From Microbulbifer agarilyticus (lineage in GTDB: Bacteria > Pseudomonadota > Gammaproteobacteria > Pseudomonadales > Cellvibrionaceae), in contig NZ_CP019650.1 of assembly GCF_001999945.1 (NCBI RefSeq), forward strand, positions 3,963,501 to 4,027,500: 64,000 nucleotides of DNA. Direction: 5' to 3'. A program made the position numbers and the translations under genes. Positions 8,613 to 16,484 of the stretch are shown here, one piece after another (position 1 is the stretch's first letter; each line of letters begins with the position of its first letter). A model generated the notes under the pieces. The model searched no databases and was not told the origin of the DNA. It was given only the letters and a program-made list of their open reading frames with translations.

Positions 8613-11066
8613 TTAGTCGTTCAGGTGCGCGCAGCGACCAAACTCTGCGCCGTCCTTTATTTCAGCAATCAGCTGATTGGGGAACTTCACTTCGCGGTCT
8701 TCACCGCCGTCACACACGAAGGCAGTTTCCATATCCACAGCGAAGGTGATGGTCGCGCCAGCCAGGTTAGCCATCATCTGGTCACCCTTGCCACTCAGCG
8801 CGAGCGGGTTGTCCGCCGGCCACTGGGAAGCTTCCACCACACCCTGCTTGTTGAAGAAGTCACGGGTATTGATCCAGCCGACGTCCTTCAGGTAAACCGC
8901 GCCGATAAAACCGGTGAAGAAGGAACCGGCGCGGCCAACCAGTACGGTACCGTCTTCGTTCATATCGGTGGGCATTACACGGATCGGGCCGAAGTAGCTC
9001 TGGACAAACTCAGGCCCGAAACTCGGGTTGGTGCACAGGTTGCCGAGGAAGAAATGGTTGTAGTCCATATCCTCACACCAGGTCAGGCCACCAATATCTT
9101 CCAGCGCATCGGTCTTGGTGTTCCACAGTTTGACGCCGGTGTCTGTATCCAGCGCAACAACACTACCGTCATGGTTCATGGCGGTTGAGTTGCGGGCACC
9201 AAACTCGGTGAACAGATCGCGGAACTGGCCATCGATCCAGGCAACCTGCTTGTAGGTGCTGGAACCGGTAATCACGTCGCCGGAACCGGAAATGCGATCG
9301 GCGCGAACCCACTGCACGTAGCCCGGTAGATCGTAAGACAGCTCTTCGATTTCCCCGTGCTTGTTCCACTTCACCGGAACAATTTCACCGGCACCACTGC
9401 GCTGACAGGAACCATCCCCATCGACATCTTTGTAGGCCAGACCAACAATGGTGTCACCAGTGTCGTCCATATCCCACACGGTCGCGCTCTGCACACCAGC
9501 GCTGCCGGAACCACCACAGCTGTCACCGGTGAGGTCCTGCATCGGCGTCAGGTGATGGCTACGCAGATTCCAGATCGCCGGGTTTTTAATGCCGTTGCCG
9601 TCCAGGTCCGCAGTCACTGCCGCCTTGGTGGCATTTTTGTTCATCTGGCCGCCACTGGAACTCAGGCTCACTTCGGGATGCAGCTCGAAGCTTTCCTGCA
9701 CCGCGTCGTAAATAAACGGAGTACCGCCGCCCGCAGTACCCAACGAGCGCTGGCCGTTTTTGGCCATATCGGTGACGAACGCTTCGACTAGTGGCGTGTA
9801 CTGGATACCATCTTCATAGCCGTTGAAGTACATCTCGACCTGCTTGGACTCGCCAGCCTGCAGTACGATCGGCGTCACATCACAGGCAGCATCGAGCGCA
9901 GGGTTACTGCTCTCACCTTCGTTCCAGTATTCCGCTTCGGAAACGATTGCGGTCTGGCGCGTGGGGTAGCCGCCCGCCTTGATGGTGTCGGTATACAGCA
10001 CGTAACGCGCACCCGGCTGCAAGCCATTGATGGTGAACGTGCCATCCGGACCAACCAGGCCCTGAGTCTGGTTACCGGACTGCTGGGTAATGACGTCGTA
10101 CATCGGGTCATCGAGGTTACGCGCAACCATGTTGATACCGGAGTACTCGGTGGAGCCGTCCTTCAGGTACAGGGTACCGGTGATGGAACCGTACTGAGTT
10201 CTGTAGGCATCGGTTGGATACAGGTCCGAAATATTTACGATGTCGTCGCGCACGCTGATCATCGCCTGCTGGCGACCCTGTTCGCCGCGCACATTAATGA
10301 ACGGGAACATGGTTTCAATGGTGTCGGCTGCCGGCGTCGGGAAACCGGTATACCGATTGACGTTGCTACAACCCGGCACACCATCGTAGTAAGGACGGTA
10401 GCCGGCGGCCATGTAGCTGAAATGTCCATTGGCCTGCGAGTGCGACATATTAATCGCGTGGCCAAATTCGTGGGTGAACACGCCCGCGACCATTTCACCA
10501 TTGGTATCGTTAACGTCGACAAACCAGCCGTTCATCAGCGCGGTGGCTTCGGTAATTTCACCGGTCTCTTCGTCGGCCCATTCCGGGAAAGCGATACCCA
10601 GTACGGCACTTTTCGGCACACCGAAATACTGCTCGAGGATTTGTCCGTCGGTATCGTAATTCACCCAGAAACCGTAGCCGTTTTCTGTGGCGTAAATCTG
10701 GCCAACATTGGTTTCGTTAACGTCGGCAATACCGGTCTGCTCTTCGATGGTGCCCTGGATGCTCATGCGCAGGGTTGATGTTTCTACGTTGGACCATTCG
10801 GCAACGGCTTTGGCGGTAATCGCATTGGCCTGGTCGATACTCAGGAACACGGTACCGTCGTAGTCCACGGTAAAGGCCTGGGCTTCGCCGCCATCTTTGG
10901 TCGGCGTCATCGGGCCGCCGTCGGTGTATACGGGGATATCACCCTTGCTGGTATCCCACTTGTACGGCTGCATGGTCGGTTCGTGAATGTAGAGCGGGCC
11001 GCCAGCCTGAGCGCCTGCCGCAATAACCGCGAGGCCGATAGCGAGATTCAGTTTTTGCAATTTCAT
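8613..11066 (-). CDS. Secreted zinc metalloprotease with C-terminal HAF-like repeats
   Basis: A protein of 817 residues with a clear signal peptide (MKLQKLNLAIGLAVIAAGAQA). Near residue 200 it has HEFGHAINMSH, the HExxHxxxxxH zinc site of metzincin-like peptidases, preceded by a substrate-side region. A carboxypeptidase-regulatory-like beta domain follows ('GSITGTLYLKDGSTEYSGINMVARN... PDGTFTINGLQPGARYVLY'), then a C-terminal half with repeats of the type 'ATVWDMDDTGDTIVGLAYKD', 'DGSVVALDTD' and 'DMNEDGTVLVGRAGS', like extracellular HAF-type propeller repeats. No sorting signal is visible, so it is probably released or periplasmic. Its ATG overlaps the stop of the gene before it (TAATG), so the two are translationally coupled. 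Confidence 0.82.
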   Translation of the reverse strand: MKLQKLNLAIGLAVIAAGAQAGGPLYIHEPTMQPYKWDTSKGDIPVYTDGGPMTPTKDGGEAQAFTVDYDGTVFLSIDQANAITAKAVAEWSNVETSTLRMSIQGTIEEQTGIADVNETNVGQIYATENGYGFWVNYDTDGQILEQYFGVPKSAVLGIAFPEWADEETGEITEATALMNGWFVDVNDTNGEMVAGVFTHEFGHAINMSHSQANGHFSYMAAGYRPYYDGVPGCSNVNRYTGFPTPAADTIETMFPFINVRGEQGRQQAMISVRDDIVNISDLYPTDAYRTQYGSITGTLYLKDGSTEYSGINMVARNLDDPMYDVITQQSGNQTQGLVGPDGTFTINGLQPGARYVLYTDTIKAGGYPTRQTAIVSEAEYWNEGESSNPALDAACDVTPIVLQAGESKQVEMYFNGYEDGIQYTPLVEAFVTDMAKNGQRSLGTAGGGTPFIYDAVQESFELHPEVSLSSSGGQMNKNATKAAVTADLDGNGIKNPAIWNLRSHHLTPMQDLTGDSCGGSGSAGVQSATVWDMDDTGDTIVGLAYKDVDGDGSCQRSGAGEIVPVKWNKHGEIEELSYDLPGYVQWVRADRISGSGDVITGSSTYKQVAWIDGQFRDLFTEFGARNSTAMNHDGSVVALDTDTGVKLWNTKTDALEDIGGLTWCEDMDYNHFFLGNLCTNPSFGPEFVQSYFGPIRVMPTDMNEDGTVLVGRAGSFFTGFIGAVYLKDVGWINTRDFFNKQGVVEASQWPADNPLALSGKGDQMMANLAGATITFAVDMETAFVCDGGEDREVKFPNQLIAEIKDGAEFGRCAHLND

Positions 11067-11671
11067 TACTTCGTCTCCTCTACCAGTTTGCCCACGTAAC
11101 CAACGAATACAGCGGAGCTGACAGCGCCCGGGTTGGTAAGCATATTCTGCTCTTCTGGCGTCATGCCCGCGGTGTCCATATCGTTGAACAAGCCAAAGTT
11201 GTTGAACGCGTTCGCCGCTTTGTCTTCGGTAATTACGAATTTACCCTGTGCCATACCTGCGGTGGTCTGGAAACCGGTCACGCCGGCTTTTTTGTACATG
11301 AAGGCCACAACTTGTTCGCCTTCATTCCACTTGGCGAAACCTTCCGGGGTAACACCGAGGTAAACCTTGCCATTACCCATGGAGCGCGGCTTCAACAAAC
11401 CAAACTGGCGAAAGGTGTATTCGCTGTCTTCTGCAACTTTCTTTTTTGCATCGCTACCAACGCGAATGGTGACTTCGGTGAACGGGAGACCGTCCTGGAA
11501 GCCGTCGGTTACTTTGGTGACGTTACCCATAAGGATGCTGTCGGATGCAACGACGAGCTCCTTGAGGTTCTGGTTTTTGAGTTTCATGGCATGCGCGGTG
11601 GTCGACAGCGCAAGCGCTGCGACAAACGCCGCCAACCAGGAAATGCGCGAGAAGAGTTTCCCTATTTGCAT
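11066..11671 (-). CDS. Exported protein of unknown family, partner of the metalloprotease
   Basis: A protein of 201 residues starting at ATG 11671 (GGGGAA upstream) with a signal peptide (MQIGKLFSRISWLAAFVAALALSTTAHA). The mature part has 'LKELVVASDSILMGNVTKVTDGFQDGLPFTEVTIRVGSDAKKKVAEDSEYTFRQFG', the pattern of small beta-barrel proteins found beside secreted matrixin-like proteases ('v..a..iv.G.V.......g...T..t..v'). I do not recognise a named family. It is the first gene of a two-gene operon and shares one base with the protease start, so roughly equal synthesis is expected. A chaperone, propeptide-like or inhibitor role is inference. Confidence 0.75.
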   Translation of the reverse strand: MQIGKLFSRISWLAAFVAALALSTTAHAMKLKNQNLKELVVASDSILMGNVTKVTDGFQDGLPFTEVTIRVGSDAKKKVAEDSEYTFRQFGLLKPRSMGNGKVYLGVTPEGFAKWNEGEQVVAFMYKKAGVTGFQTTAGMAQGKFVITEDKAANAFNNFGLFNDMDTAGMTPEEQNMLTNPGAVSSAVFVGYVGKLVEETK

Positions 11672-11708
11672 AAGTGTTCCCCGAAGGTGGTTATTTTTAT
11701 CGGAATAA

Positions 11709-11755
11709 CCGGACAAGCAATTTGTCCGGCAGTACGGTTACCCGGTTAATTAACC
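11709..11755. promoter_or_regulatory. Leader stem-loop and palindrome upstream of the protease operon
   Basis: CCGGACAA (11709-11716) and TTGTCCGG (11722-11729) form an 8-bp hairpin, and GGTTAATTAACC (11744-11755) is a perfect palindrome. Both lie 38-84 bases before the start of the exported protein and would be in its leader RNA if transcription starts near the CRP-type site further upstream. Confidence 0.5.
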
Positions 11756-11846
11756 ACAAGCGAGGAGGGAAGAGTGGGCGCGCCCCGGAAAACGGCTCGA
11801 ATGTGACAGTGTGTTACCTTGCGGGTAATCGAGTTTACATTTTTGT

Positions 11847-11862
11847 TGTGAATTTATTCACA
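11847..11862. promoter_or_regulatory. CRP/Vfr-type binding site
   Basis: TGTGAATTTATTCACA matches the consensus TGTGA-N6-TCACA at all ten fixed bases and is nearly symmetric. It lies 176 bases before the minus-strand protease operon and 150 bases before mutY; catabolite or cAMP control of the secreted protease is the more natural reading. No convincing -10 could be assigned. Confidence 0.6.
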
Positions 11863-12012
11863 GAAACGCTCCCGGGGCTGGCCAGCAGAGCGCGGCCCGT
11901 AAAATACATGACTCAGCAGTTACGCAGCTTGCGTCTGAAACCGCTGCAGCTGGCAACGGGACCTCTGATACACTCCACCCACCCGAGGTAACTAGCCCCC
12001 AATACCGAACCC

Positions 12013-13134
12013 ATGCCCAATTCCGCGTCCGCAACCATTTCCCCGAGCCAGTTCCAGCGCACCCTGCTCAAGTGGTTCGACCAGCACGGCCGTCACGACC
12101 TGCCGTGGCAGCAGGACATCAACACCTACCGGGTGTGGGTATCGGAGATCATGCTGCAGCAGACTCAGGTAGTGGCGGTTATTCCCTACTACCAGCGGTT
12201 TATGGAGTCCTTCCCCACGGTGGAAGCCCTCGCCGCCGCCAGCCAGGATCAGGTGCTGGCCCACTGGAGCGGCCTCGGTTACTACGCCCGCGCGCGCAAC
12301 CTGCACAAATGCGCGCAGACCGTGGTCAACGAACACAATGGCGAATTCCCCCGCAGCGTCGAGGCCCTCGCCGAACTGCCCGGCATCGGCCGCTCCACTG
12401 CCGGCGCCATCGCCAGTATCAGCATGGGGCTGGAAGCGGCGATTCTCGACGGCAACGTCAAACGGGTACTGGCGCGTATGCACGCGTTGGAGGGCTGGCC
12501 CGGGCAGACCGCCGTGGCCAAGGGCCTGTGGGAGATCGCCGAGCAGTACACCCCGGCCAAGCGCACCGGCGACTACACTCAGGCGATGATGGACCTGGGC
12601 GCCACCCTGTGCACCCGTTCCAAGCCCGCCTGCGAGCGCTGCCCCTTTGCCAAGCACTGCGTGGCCCACGCCCAGGGCAACCCCACCGATTACCCGGGCA
12701 AAAAGCCCAAGAAGGAAAAGCCGGTACGCCAGACTACCCTGTTGCTGATCGAACACGACGGCGAGCTGTACCTGGAACAGCGCCCCGCCAGCGGCATCTG
12801 GGGTGGCCTGTGGATACCGCCAGAGCTGGAGGGGGACGACGGTGGTGAAGCCAGCGCGCAGGAATGGCTGGCGGCACAGGACCTGGACGCCAGCGAGCTG
12901 CAGGCCCTGCCACCCATGCGCCACACCTTCAGCCACTTCCACCTGGATATCCACCCGGTGTGGATAAGTCTGCCGCGCAAGCCCGATCAGGTAGCGGAAG
13001 GAGCCAGCGGCTGGTATAAACTGCGCCAGCTCGACCGGCCCCGATCCGGACAGGATCTCGGCCTGCCGGCGCCCATCGCCAAGCTGGTCAAACAATTAAC
13101 GGCCATGCGCGCCCCACTATTGGCACCCTGTTAG
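12013..13134 (+). CDS. mutY: A/G-specific adenine glycosylase MutY
   Basis: A full-length protein of 373 residues. MutY removes adenine paired with 8-oxoguanine or guanine and so prevents G:C to T:A changes. Visible marks are Glu 45 in [12 protein letters not shown], the helix-hairpin-helix [13 protein letters not shown] (121-133), catalytic Asp 146 in [10 protein letters not shown], the 4Fe-4S ligands Cys 200, 207, 210 and 216 (C-x6-C-x2-C-x5-C), and the NUDIX-like C-terminal domain from about 235 that reads 8-oxoG. It is followed after eight bases by yggX, the usual gammaproteobacterial pair. Confidence 0.97.
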   Translation: MPNSASATISPSQFQRTLLKWFDQHGRHDLPWQQDINTYRVWVSEIMLQQTQVVAVIPYYQRFMESFPTVEALAAASQDQVLAHWSGLGYYARARNLHKCAQTVVNEHNGEFPRSVEALAELPGIGRSTAGAIASISMGLEAAILDGNVKRVLARMHALEGWPGQTAVAKGLWEIAEQYTPAKRTGDYTQAMMDLGATLCTRSKPACERCPFAKHCVAHAQGNPTDYPGKKPKKEKPVRQTTLLLIEHDGELYLEQRPASGIWGGLWIPPELEGDDGGEASAQEWLAAQDLDASELQALPPMRHTFSHFHLDIHPVWISLPRKPDQVAEGASGWYKLRQLDRPRSGQDLGLPAPIAKLVKQLTAMRAPLLAPC

Positions 13135-13142
13135 GAGAAACC

Positions 13143-13424
13143 ATGTCTCGCACCGTCTTCTGCCGCAAATACCAGGAAGAACTCGAAGGCCTCCCCAACC
13201 CGCCCTTCCCGGGCCCCAAGGGGCAGGACATCTACGACAACGTCTCCAAGAAAGCCTGGGGCGAGTGGATGGCCCACCAGACCATGCTGATCAACGAAAA
13301 GCGCCTCAACATGATGGAACCGTCCTCCCGCGCCTACCTGGCCGAGCAGATGGGCAAATTCTTCGCCGGTGAAGACTACGACGACGCCGAAGGCTTCGTT
13401 CCCGAGCAAGACGGCGACAAGTAA
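13143..13424 (+). CDS. yggX: Fe(2+)-trafficking / oxidative damage protection protein YggX
   Basis: A protein of 93 residues with the full YggX pattern: '[56 protein letters not shown]', conserved Cys 7, and the C-terminal '[16 protein letters not shown]'. YggX-family proteins help protect iron-sulfur clusters and limit iron-driven oxidation in the cytoplasm. GGAGAAACC precedes the ATG. It is cotranscribed with mutY, itself an Fe-S enzyme that acts on oxidation damage. Confidence 0.97.
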   Translation: MSRTVFCRKYQEELEGLPNPPFPGPKGQDIYDNVSKKAWGEWMAHQTMLINEKRLNMMEPSSRAYLAEQMGKFFAGEDYDDAEGFVPEQDGDK

Positions 13425-13467
13425 GCAACCACTTACAAACTGAAAAAACTATTTATCAATCAAGGGG

Positions 13468-13496
13468 TTGACTCCCCCCGGAAGAGCAGGTTTAAT
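13468..13496 (+). promoter_or_regulatory. Sigma-70 promoter of tRNA-Phe
   Basis: TTGACT (13468-13473) and TTTAAT (13491-13496) are separated by exactly 17 bases. ACGCGCC follows, a GC-rich discriminator of the kind found at stringently controlled stable-RNA promoters. The tRNA starts 38 bases downstream. Confidence 0.75.
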
Positions 13497-13534
13497 ACGC
13501 GCCTCGCTGCCGGGGACAACCCCGAAACAGCATT

Positions 13535-13610
13535 GCCCAGATAGCTCAGTCGGTAGAGCAGGGGATTGAAAATCCCCGTGTCGGTGGTTCGATTCCGCCT
13601 CTGGGCACCA
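13535..13610 (+). tRNA. tRNA-Phe(GAA)
   Basis: The 76 bases include an encoded CCA. The acceptor arms GCCCAG and CTGGGC pair, the D-arm has AGCTCAGTCGGTAGAGCA, the anticodon stem GGGGA/TCCCC encloses TTGAAAA (anticodon GAA), and the T-arm has GGTTCGATTCC. It is a single gene with its own promoter and terminator. Confidence 0.97.
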
Positions 13611-13652
13611 TACAAAAAAGGCCGCTCCCGAAAGGGTGCGGCCTTTTTTGTA
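13611..13652 (+). terminator. Terminator of tRNA-Phe
   Basis: TACAAAAAAGGCCGC and GCGGCCTTTTTTGTA form a 15-bp perfect outer stem around TCCCGAAAGGGT, directly after the CCA. The A/T ends make it usable on both strands. Confidence 0.95.
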
Positions 13653-13860
13653 TGGTTTCGAGGGGCGGTTGAGAACCACCGATGTCGTTCGACTAATCGC
13701 GCCAGCGATTTGCAACGAGCGCCCCAGCGCGACTAACCAGCGAAGCTTCCCGAACGGCCCAAGCCTGAAAGGCGGGCGTACACCCCGCTAGGGTCGTAAT
13801 AACTCAAAGGCCATTGCGACTCTTCCGTCTCAAGACCCCCTTGCTCAGCACCTCAATAGC

Positions 13861-15282
13861 CTACACAACCCCTTCCTCTAAAATTTGCTCGTTGACAGGC
13901 GAAGATACAGCACTCAGATTACTAGTGTGATCTTTATCGCTTTCAGTCACCGAGAATTCATCCTTCGGGGACAAAGAGGATATATCTTTTTTTTCCTTTA
14001 ACTTCGGCGGCTTAGGTGCCCACTTTGTAATATTCTGCATTACATCAGTGTAAAAGCTACTCAACTCGAACTCGCTCGCAATAACAAAATTCTTAGTGCT
14101 CTTAAATTTTGCCCCCAAATCAACAATCTGAGAGAGCTCAAAGGCAACCGGTATTTCTTTTACGTTAGGCGGAATTAACGCTTCCGGGTCCTCTCTCAAT
14201 ACCGATAGAGGCTGAGATGTCATTGGGACTCGGTTGGGCCAATAAGCACGTACATTTAACTCATCGTTTTTAGTTGATTTTAACTGCTTTAAAAGCCAGT
14301 TGATCGAAGCTGTAGAGCGCTGTCTATCCTTAGGGGCATCGAGTTTCATGCTTACTGAAATTGTCTTTCGCTGAAAGTCAGCCTTTAGACTAATTTTTCC
14401 TGCCGTATTAGGGACTACGAAGTCTGAGGAAAGACAAGCATCTTTGATAAAGCCTTGAAGCTCATCCTGAAAATGAATAGAAGCATCTTTCGCATGCTTA
14501 CTACGCAGATATTGTTTGACGGGCTTATTGACAGCCATACTCAATTGAATACACAAATATCTCTGCAATTGATGCCAGCTAGAAAGCGCAGAAATTTCTT
14601 CATTTCCAGACTTTGTTAGGGAAACGCCCTGTAAAACTTTCGCACAAACGTCTTTCCATTGCGCACCCATGGTCATACCAGATTGAATACCGGACGACTC
14701 ATTGCGCAAATAGCGAATTAGCTCCTGTAGGATATATGCTTGCTCAGTGTCATCAACTGCTTTACCTTCTATTAGCAACAATGCCTTCGAAACAAGGGAG
14801 AGCCATGAAAAATGGAAAAGACCTATTGATCTGAGCTTTTGTTTATTGATCTTAACCGGGTGATGAGTTGGCAAAGTAGCAAATTGATTTGATATTGTTA
14901 TGACAGCATCAACACCATTCTCTTTCGCGAGATCCAAATATTCTTCTATCTGATCACTATCTAGCTCGTTTTTTCCGACCTTTGACTCTACCAATGCACT
15001 CCACACTTTCTTCCCGGTCGTGACAACGATTAGACCATCTGGCCTACTTTTTTTCTGAGTTTTCCCTTTAAATACAACCTCGGTAAGACATTGAACTTTA
15101 GAACGTGATGTAACCGGCGCTCCAGCATCAACCAATACAGCCTTAACAAAATCCGGAACTACAGTAAAAGTGGCAAGTAAAATAGATGTCGCTTTTTCTT
15201 CTTTTCGAGAATCTGGAAGTGTGGGAAAGAGTTTGGCCGGCTCACCAGACTGAAGCTGGAAGCGATACTTACTATCGGTCAT
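13861..15282 (-). CDS. PD-(D/E)XK nuclease-like protein of unknown family
   Basis: A protein of 473 residues from ATG 15282 (AAAGGA upstream). Its codons are clearly more AT-rich than those of its neighbours. Residues 64-131 look like a PD-(D/E)XK core: Asp 82 in SRPDGLIVV, then Glu 99 and Lys 101 in ALVESKVG, then Gln 111 in a following helix (SDQIEEYLDLAKE) and a hydrophobic strand AVITIS. This is the fold of restriction and repair endonucleases. The rest (about 150-473) is not recognised; the last 50 residues are low-complexity and acidic. No methylase, helicase or toxin partner is adjacent. Its position beside tRNA-Phe and its composition suggest horizontal gain; a stand-alone defence role is inference. 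Confidence 0.65.
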   Translation of the reverse strand: MTDSKYRFQLQSGEPAKLFPTLPDSRKEEKATSILLATFTVVPDFVKAVLVDAGAPVTSRSKVQCLTEVVFKGKTQKKSRPDGLIVVTTGKKVWSALVESKVGKNELDSDQIEEYLDLAKENGVDAVITISNQFATLPTHHPVKINKQKLRSIGLFHFSWLSLVSKALLLIEGKAVDDTEQAYILQELIRYLRNESSGIQSGMTMGAQWKDVCAKVLQGVSLTKSGNEEISALSSWHQLQRYLCIQLSMAVNKPVKQYLRSKHAKDASIHFQDELQGFIKDACLSSDFVVPNTAGKISLKADFQRKTISVSMKLDAPKDRQRSTASINWLLKQLKSTKNDELNVRAYWPNRVPMTSQPLSVLREDPEALIPPNVKEIPVAFELSQIVDLGAKFKSTKNFVIASEFELSSFYTDVMQNITKWAPKPPKLKEKKDISSLSPKDEFSVTESDKDHTSNLSAVSSPVNEQILEEGVV

Positions 15283-15924
15283 AACGATCCTTTTTATTTT
15301 GTCTCGCAACTACTATCGCTCTTTTATCTAAAGAGCCAAAAAATATGAAATTTTTCGCGACCAACCTCAACACAGTCTTCTTCTCGACCGCAAGAAAATT
15401 TCACAAGAATAGACTTACACACCTAAATCAATATGTAAATTTATAACTAAATCAAAACCTTAGAAAAGAAATAATACAATCAGAATTAGCCCTTAGTGGC
15501 CAATATAATTGGCCACTAATTACAAGCAAATAGCAAATAAAAACCGTATTAGATAGAAATATTTTGTATCATTATGTATCACCTAAAATCTTCGTTCAGA
15601 TAAAACTTACTCCGATACTGAAATTCAGTTATTAGCCGCTAATGATTTGACACTCGAAAATATAAACACCTTTTCGCAATATATTTCTAACCAATACCCA
15701 CACAAACTAATTAAGAAATAGAAAATAAAAAGCTACTTATACTGTGACTGTGCGCTAAATCTACTGCACGTAAAAAGTTCTAGAATTTGAATCTCAATAT
15801 GCAACCTGCTCGTAGAAGCTTTATTCGGACGGCAGCCATCCTGCCCCTACTACAGACGCGCTGCGAGCACCATAAGGTGGCTCACCTACACTAAACTCAG
15901 GCCCCATGAAACTTGGAAACAGTC
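15283..15924. other. AT-rich non-coding stretch of a tRNA-adjacent insert
   Basis: About 640 bases with no supportable gene. The part from 15310 to 15780 is strongly AT-rich, unlike the surrounding chromosome, and contains one strong inverted repeat (15493-15519). GC content returns to normal from about 15820, before the DUF1810 remnant. I saw no transposase or integrase fragment, and no convincing copy of the tRNA-Phe 3' end that would mark an attachment site. Confidence 0.6.
15493..15519. repeat. 12-bp perfect inverted repeat
   Basis: TTAGTGGCCAAT and ATTGGCCACTAA enclose ATA. The stem is much more GC-rich than its surroundings and lies about 210 bases before the nuclease-like gene, so it may be an operator or an RNA hairpin. 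No T-tract follows on either strand. Confidence 0.7.
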
Positions 15925-16353
15925 ATGAGCGATCCACACAACCTATAGCGCTTCCTCGACGCCCAAGCAACCTGCTACCCCGACGCACTCGCCGAAATCC
16001 GCGCCGGCAACAAACGCACCCACTGGATGTGGTTCATCTTCCCGCAAATCGACGGACTCGGCCGCAGCTCCACTGCGCGGCACTACGCCATCAAAAGTCT
16101 TGCTGAAGCAAAGGCCTATTTAGCCCACCCGGTTCTCGGCACTCGTTTGCGTGAATGTTGCGATGCCCTTCTTGCTGTAAAAGGCCGCAGTGCACATCAG
16201 ATATTCGGCAGTCCGGACGATATGAAATTGCAATCCAGCATGACGCTGTTTGCATCTGCCGATGGTCAAAATAGTCAGTTTAATCAGGTTTTGATTCGAT
16301 ATTTTTCGGGTGAACTGGACAGCGCAACACTGAAGCTACTTGATCAAAATTAA
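15925..16353 (+). pseudogene. DUF1810 family gene with an amber codon at position 8
   Basis: Read through, the frame gives a complete DUF1810 protein of 142 codons plus stop: 'MSDPHNL*RFLDAQATCYPDALAEIRAGNKRTHWMWFIFPQIDGLGRSSTARHYAIKSL', ending 'LDSATLKLLDQN'. Codon 8 (15946-15948) is TAG, where this family normally has Gln; a single C-to-T change from CAG explains it. The rest of the frame is intact, so the loss is recent, or the codon is suppressed, or translation restarts at Met 16027 to give a truncated protein that lacks the conserved N-terminal helix. DUF1810 function is not established. The gene ends the AT-rich insert region. Confidence 0.85.
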
Positions 16354-16484
16354 CTAACACCAAGACATTCCCACCCGCACCAAACCCTTCCCACTATACC
16401 GCCGTTAGTCGACCTTCCCCGGCAGCAAAAACTACATATAATCGCTCGACCATTCAAAACAAAGCAGTCAGAAAGAAAAGCATA

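Noticed and set aside
13601..15890. Attachment-site duplication of the tRNA-Phe end
   Set aside because: Only GCACCATA (eight bases) recurs near 15868; this is too short to support an att site, and there is no integrase.
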